64,000 nucleotides of DNA from Streptomyces griseoruber (GCF_001514205.1 NZ_KQ948764.1:124001-188000), one strand, 5' to 3'; counted from the stretch's first letter, positions 33,888-41,943 are shown. The notes: generated by a model from the letters alone, not told the origin. Translations and numbers: made by a program.

Positions 33888-34612
33888 GATGGGACAACCA
33901 CCGCGTCGTCATCACGGCCGCTGGCCGCGACTTCGGGCGAACCCTGGCCATCCGCCTCGCAGACCTTGGCGCCGAGATCTTCCTCTCTGCGCGCGAACTC
34001 ACCGCCGCTCAACGAGTCCGCGACGAGATTCGCAACCGCGGCCATCAGCGGGTGCACGCCTTCGCCTGCGACCTGACAAACCCCGCCTCGATCCGTGACT
34101 TCGCCTCCAGCGTCGCGGAACACACGGACCGCGTCGACGTACTCATCAACAACGGCTCTCGCTACCTCGCAGGGCCGGACCTGCTGTCCGCAACCGACGC
34201 CGACGTTGTCGACACCATCGCCTCTGGCGCCACCGGCACGGTCCTGACCACGAAGAGCTTCCTCCCTCTCCTGCTCAACTCGGAGATACCAGATGTTGTG
34301 ACGATGGTCTCTGCCTGCGGAACACCGGGCCACCACCGGTCGGACGCGCACGACGCCTTCTACGCGGCCAAGAGCGCCCAGGCAGGGTTCGCCGAGATCC
34401 TCTCCAAGCGCCTGCGTCCGCAAGGGGTCCGGGTGATCTCGCTCTACCCGCCCGACTTCGACAACGCCGACCCGCTCTCCGAGGAGTGGGAGACCACCCC
34501 GCGCGAGGCCAAGGACGCCCTCACCGCGCACTCGCTCGTGGAATGCATCCTCTTCGCTGTCGCCCAGCCCCGCGACTGCTTCATCAAAGCGTTCCACTTC
34601 GAACAGGTCTGA
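33884..34612 (+). CDS. Short-chain dehydrogenase/reductase carried by the element
   Basis: A 242-residue classical SDR. The nucleotide loop is unusual (VVITAAGRDFGRTLAI in place of TGxxxGxG). DVLINNGSRY, a Ser region (VSACGTPGHHRS) and the active-site YAAKSA are present. The ATG overlaps the Cys-rich gene stop by ATGA, so it is read as part of the recombinase operon rather than as loose cargo. Substrate unknown. Confidence 0.85.
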   Translation: MRWDNHRVVITAAGRDFGRTLAIRLADLGAEIFLSARELTAAQRVRDEIRNRGHQRVHAFACDLTNPASIRDFASSVAEHTDRVDVLINNGSRYLAGPDLLSATDADVVDTIASGATGTVLTTKSFLPLLLNSEIPDVVTMVSACGTPGHHRSDAHDAFYAAKSAQAGFAEILSKRLRPQGVRVISLYPPDFDNADPLSEEWETTPREAKDALTAHSLVECILFAVAQPRDCFIKAFHFEQV

Positions 34613-34615
34613 TCA

Positions 34616-35302
34616 ATGCCCTCGCACGTCGACACACGACGGCTGATGCCAGGTCCGGCAAGCCACCGCCGCTCAGAACCACAGGCATTCAGGCAGTTCC
34701 AATACCCGACTCCACCATTAGCTCGGCCGGGCGGACACCAAGCAGTGTTCCTCGCCGAGGTACAAGCCGAAGAGGAAGCCGAGCACACCCGACTGACCAC
34801 CGCGGCTTACGAAAGTTACCGGCAGGGGGAGCTGCCGTCCGGCCGGGGAGCACGCGATCTCATCGCGGCCTTTCGTACGGTGGATGAGGAACTGGCCGCG
34901 CATGAAACTCAACCCCCCGTCCTCGCAGATGACCGGCGGCTGGAACGGCTGCTCAAGACCAGGGCGAAGACCCTGCACGTGGGGGCTGCAAACTACTGCT
35001 GGTTCACCGACCCGAAAAAGGCTCTGTGTCTGACACTGGCCGGGACTCCGGAAGCGACGGAACCGCTGATCGGCATGTGCGACTCTGCACGCTGCCCGCA
35101 GGCTACCCACCATCCGCAGCACCGGCAGACATGGGCGGACCAGGCAAAGAACACTCAGGAAGTGTTCCTCGGCAACCCGAGGCTGGCCCCGCTGGAGCGG
35201 CGGCGGGCTCAGGACGCCTACGACCGAGCGATGCGGATCGTAGACGCCATCGATGCCGCATCGACGGGATTGAACACCGAGGAGACTGACAGTGGCCAGT
35301 GA
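34616..35302 (+). CDS. Recombinase-tail-like protein (possible 5'-truncated integrase)
   Basis: A 228-residue protein. From about residue 45 it resembles the C-terminal region of large actinobacterial integrases of Tn554-like sets: EAEHTRLTTAAYESYRQGEL, GARDLIAAF, ANYCWFTDPKKALC, MCDSARCPQATHHPQHR (a zinc-binding-like cluster) and AQDAYDRAMRIVDAIDAA. No catalytic recombinase domain precedes it. The first 40 residues look non-homologous. Either it is a real stand-alone partner or a deletion remnant that found a start. It overlaps the next gene. Confidence 0.65.
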   Translation: MPSHVDTRRLMPGPASHRRSEPQAFRQFQYPTPPLARPGGHQAVFLAEVQAEEEAEHTRLTTAAYESYRQGELPSGRGARDLIAAFRTVDEELAAHETQPPVLADDRRLERLLKTRAKTLHVGAANYCWFTDPKKALCLTLAGTPEATEPLIGMCDSARCPQATHHPQHRQTWADQAKNTQEVFLGNPRLAPLERRRAQDAYDRAMRIVDAIDAASTGLNTEETDSGQ

Positions 35303-35720
35303 ACGTCATGCCCAGGCGGAGGCCCGAATCCGGGCCGCGATGGAGCAGCTCCTGGGCGGGGACATCCCCGAAGGGCTGAGGTGCGACATCAAGTCTCTGA
35401 GCATCCTGTCACGGGTCCCCAGAGCGACGCTGTATCGCACCTATCCGCACCTCAAGCAGGAATTCGAGCAACGACTGGGCCGGGTGCGGGAAACCGGAGG
35501 CGAGCCGGACCCCCGGATTGTCCAAATCGACCGACTCAAGGAGGACGTCGCTCGGCTACGGGGGCGGATCGCACGCATGAGCCAAGAACGCTCCGAGGCA
35601 GAGGATTTCCGAACCACGGCCCTGTCCCGGCTGGCCGCCCAGCACGAGGAGATCGTGTCGCTGAGACGCGAGCTCAGCGAGACCACCGCAGGGGGCCTGC
35701 GCGTGGTGCCTCCACGATGA
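35292..35720 (+). CDS. TnpC-like (DUF6262-type) small accessory protein
   Basis: A 142-residue protein: a short HTH-like segment (SILSRVPRATLYRTYPHL) followed by a long C-terminal coiled coil (IDRLKEDVARLRGRIARMSQ). This is the layout of TnpC of Tn554-type transposons and the DUF6262 family, which promote or orient integration. The GTG start overlaps the upstream stop. It supports a former Tn554-like set of genes at this end of the element. Confidence 0.75.
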   Translation: MASERHAQAEARIRAAMEQLLGGDIPEGLRCDIKSLSILSRVPRATLYRTYPHLKQEFEQRLGRVRETGGEPDPRIVQIDRLKEDVARLRGRIARMSQERSEAEDFRTTALSRLAAQHEEIVSLRRELSETTAGGLRVVPPR

Positions 35721-35848
35721 ACCTCGGCGCCCCTGTCTGACGACGGAACGCCAAAGCAAGGGGCCCTGGTGGTGATGGAGTACAACCTCTCGATGGTTGC
35801 GCGGCCGACCACTCTCCCTGCGTCAACGGGCCTTACTCTCCTAGGGAT

Positions 35849-36263
35849 TCAGCCAGCGAGGCGACGTGGCATGACCCCGAGGACCAGGTTCTCCATGGCC
35901 TCCGGCATCCGGCCGAAACTGCCCACCCACATGTCAACGAGGTAGATCTCGCTGAACTCGTCGATGCCGAGGAAATGCCGCCCCTCATCCAGCTCACCCA
36001 GCGGAAGGATGCGGCGCCCAATCTCGTCGCCCCACTCACTGAACCGGTCCTCCTCACCGACCAGCAGCTCAGGATCGAACTCGAAGGGTGTTCGAGCGAC
36101 GCTGATCCCGGGGCCGTGGACGCTCACATACTGCGAACCGAATCCGCCAGGGCCCTGTGTCAACCTTCCGGCCGGGTGCCCAGCCAGCGGTGTTCAGCAC
36201 TTCGCACACCTCCGGCGTCCAACTCCCCACCACGAACCTCCCTCTTGATCGAGAGACGATCAT
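35849..36263 (-). pseudogene. Frameshifted SUKH-3 immunity gene
   Basis: Two parts of a SUKH-3 immunity protein are in different frames. The N-terminal GSWTPEVCEVLNTAGWAPGR region lies in one frame (about 36263-36156). FGSQYVSVHGPGISVARTPF and GRRILPLGELDEGRHFLGID lie in another (36145 to 35849). About 30 residues that join them in the family (the AEEFLREFGG region) are missing, so a deletion near 36150 broke the gene. SUKH-3 proteins protect against polymorphic toxins; no toxin is nearby. Confidence 0.7.
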
Positions 36264-36410
36264 TTGAACCTCGTGACACACCGACGAGTCCCCCGGGTCC
36301 ACACACTGCGTAGTCGCTTGACAGAACGAGAGCCAGGGCCCGAGCTCACTTACAAATGCTGCTACTGGCAGCGAACGCAACCACACTCGCCATTTAGTCG
36401 TGGAGACGCA

Positions 36411-36980
36411 TCAGCGGCGGCGTGATCGCGAGCGCCATGAAGGCGCCGGATCCGGCTCGCTGTCCAGCTGACACCCAGCGCCGCGAACCCACGTCTCCCC
36501 GTTCGCCCCAGTGCACGTGAGAGTGAGAGACACGGCGACCGGTGTCACCATGTTGTACTCCGCGTCGCACTGCACTGGAATCCGCGAGCCTGGGGAGGAC
36601 GCGCCGAGATCCCGCCCGTCGAGACCAGAGAGATTGTCGTAGTCGTCGGGGTAGGAGATGACGACGGACGCCAGGACCGGACCTGTTACCTGACACAGGG
36701 TCATCTTGGCGTACCGCTGCTCGTCGTAGAAGACGGAACCAGGTTCGAGCTCGAATGTGGGGCCGCCGGCCTCGTGTTGCACAGCGATCTCAGCGGCAAA
36801 CTGCTCCCTGGCGAGGCGCAGCTGTTCCTCGGCGGCCACAGTCTGTCGCTGGGCGTAGAGGGCAGATTCCTTGGCGGTCTCCGCCTGAACCTTCGCGCTG
36901 CGAGCCTGAGACCAGGAGAACACACCAGCAACAACACTGATGCTCGTTGCAGCGGCCGCGATCCAATCTCCTGCGTCCAC
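36411..36980 (-). CDS. Membrane-anchored coiled-coil protein of unknown function
   Basis: A 189-residue protein. The GTG at 36980 follows AGAGG. One membrane helix lies near the start (DWIAAAATSISVVAGVFSW), then a helical coiled coil (AETAKESALYAQRQTVAAEE) and a beta-rich C-terminal domain with an uneven number of cysteines (CQVTG, CDAEY, CTGANG, CQLDS). Similar small proteins occur singly in Streptomyces accessory regions. Function unknown. A GGTGTACACC palindrome at 37004-37013 lies just upstream and could hold its control site. Confidence 0.65.
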   Translation of the reverse strand: MDAGDWIAAAATSISVVAGVFSWSQARSAKVQAETAKESALYAQRQTVAAEEQLRLAREQFAAEIAVQHEAGGPTFELEPGSVFYDEQRYAKMTLCQVTGPVLASVVISYPDDYDNLSGLDGRDLGASSPGSRIPVQCDAEYNMVTPVAVSLTLTCTGANGETWVRGAGCQLDSEPDPAPSWRSRSRRR

Positions 36981-37106
36981 CCTGCCACCTCTGCTCGCTC
37001 TGTGGTGTACACCGTACCCGGCTTGATGTACGGCGAAGCTACGGTCGCCCACTCGCCTGTGTGGCCTATAGCCCGAAAGTCGCGGACGTGTCTCATGCCC
37101 GCATAA

Positions 37107-37113
37107 GGCCGCT
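37107..37113. repeat. Right direct repeat / insertion core of the mobile element
   Basis: GGCCGCT, identical to 25018-25024. The first base after it continues the HAD gene, so this copy marks the right junction. Confidence 0.8.
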
Positions 37114-37576
37114 GAACCCGTACGCCGCCAAGCCCGAGCGGCGCCCCGACGGCCATACGACGATCAGGGCGTCCGTGCGGCCGGGGCGCCCGCTGCGGGT
37201 CTGGCTGAACCCGGGGCACGGGGCTGCGCTGCTGCGGCTTCCCTACGAGCTGATCTGGGCCACGACCTGGATGGCCCTGGCCAATCGCTGGATCGGGCCG
37301 GTGCTGGGGCTCCCCGACCTTCCGTACGTCGATTTCGGCCCGGCCCTGTCAGCCGAGCGCGCCGACGGCGTCCACTGGAAGACGGAGACACTCGTCGCCC
37401 ATGCCGGGGGCCGCCCCTTCGCCTGGGTCGACGACGAACTCACCGCCGCCGACTCCGACTTCGTCACCACCCATCACCCGGCCCCGGCTCTGCTGCATCA
37501 CGTCAGTCCGCGCGTGGGTCTGAGGGACGGGGACTTCGAGACGTTGCGGGGGTTCGCCTCGGGTCTCGGTGTGTAG
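37112..37576 (+). pseudogene. 3' part of the split HAD-family hydrolase gene
   Basis: Reads LNPYAAKPERRPDGH, then IWATTWMALANRWI, DGVHWKTETLV and AWVDDEL, the body of the small actinobacterial HAD-like hydrolase whose first 14 codons are at 24984. No start codon or ribosome site supports separate expression. Excision of the element would restore one 167-residue frame. The domain family is of unknown substrate. Confidence 0.9.
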
Positions 37577-37655
37577 GGGTCCCCGGCTCACCGGTCGCCA
37601 GCGGGTGCGGGACGCGGTGCGGACGAGGCAGAGCGCGGCCTGGGGCACCTGCACG

Positions 37656-37684
37656 AGCGCCCCTCCGGGGTGGGGAGGGGCGCT
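37656..37684. terminator. Bidirectional terminator between the HAD gene and dapD
   Basis: AGCGCCCCTCC (37656-37666) and GGAGGGGCGCT (37674-37684) form a perfect 11-bp GC stem with a 7-nt loop, in the gap between the convergent HAD fragment and dapD. The dapD stop lies 23 bp away. Confidence 0.8.
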
Positions 37685-37706
37685 GTGAGGGGTGAGCCCG
37701 TGGGGG

Positions 37707-38696
37707 TCAGTTGTGGCTGTGGAGGATGTCGTTCAGGCCGCCCCAGACCGCGTTGTTCGGGCGGGCCTCCACCGTGCCGGTGACCGAGTTGCGGCGGAAG
37801 AGGATGTGGGAGGCGCCGGAGAGTTCGCGGGCCTTGACGATCTGGCCGTCGGGCATCGTGACGCGGGTGCCCGCGGTGACGTAGAGGCCGGCCTCGACCA
37901 CGCACTCGTCGCCGAGCGCGATGCCCACGCCCGCCTCGGCGCCGATGAGGCAGCGCTCGCCGATGGAGATGATGACGTTGCCGCCGCCGGAGAGCGTGCC
38001 CATCGTGGAGGCGCCGCCGCCGATGTCCGAGCCGTCGCCGATGATCACGCCGGCCGAGATGCGGCCCTCGACCATCGAGGTGCCGAGGGTGCCGGCGTTG
38101 AAGTTGACGAAGCCCTCGTGCATGACCGTGGTGCCCTCGGCGAGGTGCGCGCCGAGGCGGACGCGGTCGGCGTCGGCGATACGCACGCCCTTGGGGGCGA
38201 CGTAGTCGGTCATGCGCGGGAACTTGTCGATCGAGGTCACCTGAAGGTGGAGACCCGCGGCGCGGGCGTTCAGGCGGACCTTCTCCACGTCGTCGACGGC
38301 GACCGGGCCGAGGGAGGTCCAGGCGACGTTGGCGAGGTGGGCGAAGATGCCGTCCAGGTTCTGGCCGTGCGGGCGGACCAGGCGGTGGGAGAGGAGGTGG
38401 AGACGGAGGTAGACGTCGTGCGCGTCGAGCGGCTTGGCGTCGAGGGAGGCGATGACCGTGCGGACCGCTACGACTTCCACACCTCGGCGGGGGTCCGGGC
38501 CGACGGCCGCGCGCGCACCGTCGCCGAGAAGCTCCGCGGCCCGGTCGGCCGAGAGGCGCTCGGTGCCGGAGGGGCCGGGGTCGGTCACGAGCGCGGGGGC
38601 CGGGAACCAGGTGTCGAGGATCGTGCCGTCGGCGGCGAGGGTGGCGAGGCCGGTGGCCACCGCGCCGGTGGTGCTTGGAGCAGTCGTATCGGTCAT
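37707..38696 (-). CDS. dapD: 2,3,4,5-tetrahydropyridine-2,6-dicarboxylate N-succinyltransferase
   Basis: DapD (329 residues) of the actinobacterial type, which transfers succinyl from succinyl-CoA in the lysine/diaminopimelate pathway. The left-handed beta-helix hexapeptides are clear ([20 protein letters not shown], then [18 protein letters not shown]). [20 protein letters not shown] and a GGG-rich turn [19 protein letters not shown] mark the active site. It is a single gene with its own promoter gap. With dapA at 22157 it brackets the mobile element, so the element inserted between two DAP-pathway genes. Confidence 0.94.
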   Translation of the reverse strand: MTDTTAPSTTGAVATGLATLAADGTILDTWFPAPALVTDPGPSGTERLSADRAAELLGDGARAAVGPDPRRGVEVVAVRTVIASLDAKPLDAHDVYLRLHLLSHRLVRPHGQNLDGIFAHLANVAWTSLGPVAVDDVEKVRLNARAAGLHLQVTSIDKFPRMTDYVAPKGVRIADADRVRLGAHLAEGTTVMHEGFVNFNAGTLGTSMVEGRISAGVIIGDGSDIGGGASTMGTLSGGGNVIISIGERCLIGAEAGVGIALGDECVVEAGLYVTAGTRVTMPDGQIVKARELSGASHILFRRNSVTGTVEARPNNAVWGGLNDILHSHN

Positions 38697-38793
38697 GGGA
38701 AAAACCTAACCGGACGAAGAGTGCGGAGGCTAACCAGCGGGGCGTTGTCTCAGGTAGCGGGCCAAGGGGGGCGGGGGAAGTCCGGGGCGGTTG

Positions 38794-40023
38794 TCAGCCG
38801 ACTGCCTGCTGTGTGCTTTCGGTCCGGGGTGCTTCCGTCGGGTTCCCTCTCTCGCTGCCGCGCGGCCTGTGGTGGGTGGTGGCCAGTACCGCCGCTCCCG
38901 CCAGCGCCGCGAGTGTCGCGCACAGGGGCCAGAGGGCGGTCGGGTGTGCCGCGTAGAGGGTGCCTCCCAGAGGGGCCGCGAGGACCACGCCGGTGATCGA
39001 CGCGCCGGCGTAGAGGGACTGGAAGCGGCCCTGGACATGGGGTGGTGCCTCGTCCGCCATGTAGGCCGTGGCCGTTGTCTTGTAGAGGAGTTCGCCGAGG
39101 GTGAGGAGGATCATCATGGCGGCCGCCGTGGTGATGCTCGCGCCCAGGAGGAGGGTCGCGTAGCCGGCGCCCACCAGGAGGAGGCCCGTTCCGACGATGC
39201 GCAGGGGGGCGTGGCGGCGCAGGGCCAGTGCCGCGGGGAGTTCCAGGCAGAGGAGGACCGCTCCGTTGACCGCCAGGAGTGCGCCGTACACGCCGGTGTC
39301 CATGTGGTGGTCGGCCAGGTAGAGGGGGAACGTGGAGTACTGCTGGCGGTAGACGATGTCGGTGATCACTATCGCCAGGAGGAGGGTGAGGACGGCTGGG
39401 CGGGTGCGCAGTTCCGGCCAGAGGCCGCCCGCCTCACGACGGGGTGGGCGGGGGTGGGGGGTGGTTCCGCCGGGGACCACCCGGGCCGTCCAGGCGGCCA
39501 GGGCCAGGCTGCCGATGCCTTCGGCCGCGTAGAGGTAGTCGTAGGAGAGGCGGGTGGCCACGAAGGCGCCCAGGACGGGGCCGATGGTGAAGCCGCCGTT
39601 CGCCGAGGCCCGGATCAGGGCGAAGGCCTGGCGGCGGGCGCCGTCGGGGACGATCACCGCCACGAGGGCGGAGTTGGCCGCGCGTTGTACGCCGGAGGTG
39701 TACTGGGCGAGGGGGAGCGCGAGGTAGAGGGCGGGGGTGGGGAGGGCGGGGACGGCTGCCAGCAGGGCGCCGGAGGCGGTCGCGGCGGCGAGGAGGACTC
39801 GGCGGTGGCCCAGGTGGTCGCCGTACCAGCCGCCGGTGAAGTTGCCCGCCAGCAGGCCGGTGCCGCCGAGGCCCACCAGGAGGCCCGCCTCGCCGGGGCT
39901 CATGGCGCGGGGGCCGGTCAGGTAGAGGAAGACGAAGACGAAACCGACGCTGACGGTCATGTTGGCGAACGTGCCGGCCGCCAGCAGCCACACCGGTCGC
40001 GGTAATTGCCGTAGTCCTCGCAC
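38794..40023 (-). CDS. MFS exporter
   Basis: A 409-residue, 12-helix major facilitator. The loop-2 motif reads GGWYGDHLGHRRVLL, the usual GxxxDrxGrR signature. Other helices are plain. The GTG at 40023 follows GAGGGGGA. It is divergent from the HxlR-peroxiredoxin gene and shares its 10-bp inverted-repeat operator, so it is probably the target of that regulator, perhaps for export of a thiol-reactive or oxidant compound. Substrate unknown. Confidence 0.9.
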   Translation of the reverse strand: MRGLRQLPRPVWLLAAGTFANMTVSVGFVFVFLYLTGPRAMSPGEAGLLVGLGGTGLLAGNFTGGWYGDHLGHRRVLLAAATASGALLAAVPALPTPALYLALPLAQYTSGVQRAANSALVAVIVPDGARRQAFALIRASANGGFTIGPVLGAFVATRLSYDYLYAAEGIGSLALAAWTARVVPGGTTPHPRPPRREAGGLWPELRTRPAVLTLLLAIVITDIVYRQQYSTFPLYLADHHMDTGVYGALLAVNGAVLLCLELPAALALRRHAPLRIVGTGLLLVGAGYATLLLGASITTAAAMMILLTLGELLYKTTATAYMADEAPPHVQGRFQSLYAGASITGVVLAAPLGGTLYAAHPTALWPLCATLAALAGAAVLATTHHRPRGSERGNPTEAPRTESTQQAVG

Positions 40024-40036
40024 CCGTCCCCCTCTG

Positions 40037-40061
40037 AGTGAGTTCCTTTTGGGAACTCACT
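40037..40061. promoter_or_regulatory. Inverted repeat between the MFS and HxlR-peroxiredoxin genes
   Basis: AGTGAGTTCC (40037-40046) and GGAACTCACT (40052-40061) are a perfect 10-bp inverted repeat with a 5-bp spacer, in the 83-bp gap between divergent genes. It is the likely binding site of the adjacent HxlR-type regulator and overlaps any promoter in the gap. Confidence 0.7.
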
Positions 40062-40106
40062 GTGTCAGCATGACAGCCTCGGGTCAATGGAGAAGGGAGG
40101 CCTGTC

Positions 40107-41006
40107 ATGGCCCGCAGGACGAGCCTCGAGGACTCCACCTGCGCGATCGCGCAGGCCCTGGACGTCGTGGGTGACTGGTGGACGCTGCTGATCGTGCGGG
40201 ACGCGGCGCGCGGGGTGCATCGGTTCGACGCGCTGCAACGTGAACTCGGTCTGTCCCGGAAGGTGCTGACCGAGCGGCTGCGGCTGCTGGTGGAGGCCGA
40301 GGTGCTGGTGCGGGTGCCGTACCAGGAGCGGCCCGTGCGCTACGAGTACCGGCTCACCCCGAGGGGGCGTGCGCTGCTGCCGGTACTGGTGGCCCTTCAG
40401 GACTGGGGGGACGCGTGGGTGCTGGGGGACGGGGCGACCACGGCCACGGGTGAGGAGGCGTCCGCCGAGGGGCGGCGGGTGCATGCCCTCCTGGGGACCC
40501 GGTTGCCCGGGCTTCGGCTGGTCGACGACCGGGGGGAGCCGCGGGATCCGGTGGACGGGGGGATGCCGTACACCGTTCTGTACTGCTTTCCGGGGGCCTA
40601 CGCCCGGGGGGCGTCCTATCCGCCCGGGTGGGCCGACATTCCGGGAACCGCGGGATGCACGTTGGAGTCGTGCACGTACCGGGACCGGAGGGGGGAGTTC
40701 CGGGAGGCGGGAGGTGCCGTGCGGGGGGTGTCGACCCAACGGGCCGACGAGCAGCGGGAGTTCTCCGAGAAGGAGGGGCTCGGGTTTCCGCTGCTGTCCG
40801 ATGCGGAGTTGTCGTTCATCGGGGCCCTGCGGCTGCCCACGTTCCGGGCGGCCGGCGCCACTCGGCTGAAGCGGCTGACCTTGGTCGTGGACCGGGAGCG
40901 GGTGGTGCGGGACGTGCAGTATCCGGTGACCGACGTGGCGGGGAGCGTGGAGGCCGCGCTCAGTGTGGTGCGGCGGCTGGGGGCGGGGACGGCGACGGGG
41001 GAATGA
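40107..41006 (+). CDS. HxlR winged-helix regulator fused to a peroxiredoxin domain
   Basis: A 299-residue fusion. Residues 1-100 are an HxlR-type winged helix (CAIAQALDVVGDWWTLLIVR, then LGLSRKVLTERLRLLVEAEV and RYEYRLTPRGRALL). Residues about 130-290 are an AhpC/TSA peroxiredoxin-like domain: YCFPGAYARGASYP, a GTAGCTLESCTYRDR segment with two cysteines, then STQRADEQREFSEKEGLGFP and a TLVVDRERVV strand. HxlR proteins often sense thiol stress through cysteines, so a built-in peroxidase domain could be the sensor. Its end overlaps the convergent TetR gene by 47 bp. Confidence 0.9.
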   Translation: MARRTSLEDSTCAIAQALDVVGDWWTLLIVRDAARGVHRFDALQRELGLSRKVLTERLRLLVEAEVLVRVPYQERPVRYEYRLTPRGRALLPVLVALQDWGDAWVLGDGATTATGEEASAEGRRVHALLGTRLPGLRLVDDRGEPRDPVDGGMPYTVLYCFPGAYARGASYPPGWADIPGTAGCTLESCTYRDRRGEFREAGGAVRGVSTQRADEQREFSEKEGLGFPLLSDAELSFIGALRLPTFRAAGATRLKRLTLVVDRERVVRDVQYPVTDVAGSVEAALSVVRRLGAGTATGE

Positions 41007-41532
41007 GGCGCGCGAGGGCCTCTCGGGCGTACTCCTCGTCGTAGGGGGTGTCGGTGAGGAGGACCTGGAGGCAGATGCCGTCCATGAGGGCCACCAGGGC
41101 GCGGGCCGTCAGCGGGTCGGTGCGGGGGGCCAGGAGGGCGGCCATCGCGTCGGCCCACTCGGCCGCCACCGGGCGCAGGGCGGGGCGGCGCAGGGCGGCC
41201 AGGTAGAGCTCGTACTCCAGCTCCACGCCGGTGCGGTCGCCGGCCAGCCAGGCGCCGAGCCAGGCCGCGAGTTCGGTGGGCAGGTCGGCCTGCGGGTCCG
41301 ACAGGGCGCCGCGGGCCGCGACCGCCTTGGCGAAGCCCTCGTTGGCCTGGCGCAGGGCGGCCGTCATCAGGTCGTCGAGGGTGGTGAAGTGGTACGTGGT
41401 GGAGCCCAGGGGGACGTCCGCCTCGGCCGCCACCGAGCGGTGGGTGAGGCCGGCCAGGCCCTTGCGGCCGACCACGCGGATCGCCGCGTCGATGATCCGC
41501 TGGCGGCGCTCGGGGTCGTAGCGGCGGGCCAT
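40960..41532 (-). CDS. TetR-family repressor of the SMR exporter
   Basis: A 190-residue TetR regulator: HTH in LTHRSVAAEADVPLGSTTYH, then FTTLDDLMTAAL, and a C-terminal ligand domain. ATG 41532 overlaps the SMR stop as TGATG, so it is the second gene of an SMR-TetR operon. The palindrome at 41853-41868 is its probable operator. Confidence 0.92.
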   Translation of the reverse strand: MARRYDPERRQRIIDAAIRVVGRKGLAGLTHRSVAAEADVPLGSTTYHFTTLDDLMTAALRQANEGFAKAVAARGALSDPQADLPTELAAWLGAWLAGDRTGVELEYELYLAALRRPALRPVAAEWADAMAALLAPRTDPLTARALVALMDGICLQVLLTDTPYDEEYAREALARLIPPSPSPPPAAAPH

Positions 41533-41852
41533 CAGTGCGCACCGCCGAGGTTCAGGACCACCACTCCGCCGATGATCAGCACGATTCCGGCGATCTTGGT
41601 GAGGGTGAGGGACTCACCGAAGAGGGCGAGACCGAGGACGGCGATGGTCGCGGTGCCCGCGCCGGACCAGATCGCGTACGCCGTGCCGATCCCCACCGAC
41701 TTCAGGGTCTGGGAGAGGAGGAGGAAGGAGACGGCGTAGCCCACCGTCGTCAGGAGAGTGGGCCAGAGCCTGCTGAAGCCCTCGCTGTACTTCATGGCGG
41801 TCGTCGCGGCGACCTCGGCGGCGATGGCTCCGGAGAGCGTCAGGTATCCCAT
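41532..41852 (-). CDS. Small multidrug resistance (SMR) family exporter
   Basis: A 106-residue, four-helix SMR transporter, which exports quaternary cations or guanidinium as a dimer in exchange for protons. Seen are the helix-1 GAIAAEVAATTAMKYSEGFS with the essential membrane Glu, then YAVSFLLLSQTLKSVGIGTA, YAIWSGAGTATIAVLGLALF and a last helix ending VVVLNLGGAH. The ATG at 41852 is embedded in a palindromic operator; the transcript is probably leaderless or short-leadered. Confidence 0.93.
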   Translation of the reverse strand: MGYLTLSGAIAAEVAATTAMKYSEGFSRLWPTLLTTVGYAVSFLLLSQTLKSVGIGTAYAIWSGAGTATIAVLGLALFGESLTLTKIAGIVLIIGGVVVLNLGGAH

Positions 41853-41868
41853 GTGTACGAGCGTACAC
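41853..41868. promoter_or_regulatory. TetR operator next to the SMR start codon
   Basis: GTGTACG-AG-CGTACAC is a perfect 7-bp inverted repeat with a 2-bp spacer, directly before the SMR start codon on the minus strand. A second related GTAC-rich patch lies at about 41885-41899. Position and symmetry suit binding of the co-transcribed TetR protein. Confidence 0.7.
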
Positions 41869-41933
41869 AACGAATCGGGGTGATATGTACGGACGTACGC
41901 ATGCAGCGCGCGAACAGCTACGAAAGCGTTATC

Positions 41934-41943
41934 GAAAGCGCTC
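41934..41943. promoter_or_regulatory. Partial LacI-type operator upstream of the AbfB-domain gene
   Basis: GAAAGCGCTC matches nine of the first ten bases of the LacI-type palindrome GAAAGCGCTTTC and follows a second GAAAGCG (41922-41928). It lies about 110 bp upstream of the AbfB-domain gene. The match is incomplete, so it is a weak candidate. Confidence 0.3.

Larger units (their letters stand above)
25025..37113. mobile_element. 12.1-kb tyrosine-recombinase element inserted in a HAD gene
   Basis: The ends are set by the split HAD gene: coding sequence stops at 25024 and resumes in frame at 37112-37114, with a 7-bp GGCCGCT repeat at both junctions. Inside are three overlapping recombinase genes (25068-29918), a second recombinase module (29984-33887), an SDR gene, a recombinase-tail gene with a TnpC-like partner (34616-35720), a broken SUKH-3 gene and a coiled-coil membrane protein. 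The octamer CGTGTCTC occurs near both ends in the same orientation (25042-25049 and 37087-37094). No replication or conjugation genes are seen, so it resembles a site-specific transposon (RIT- or Tn554-like) rather than an integrative conjugative element. Confidence 0.85.

Noticed and set aside
25025..37113. Integrative conjugative element or prophage
   Set aside because: No replication, FtsK-type transfer, capsid or lysis genes were found, and the insertion is in a HAD gene and not at a tRNA.
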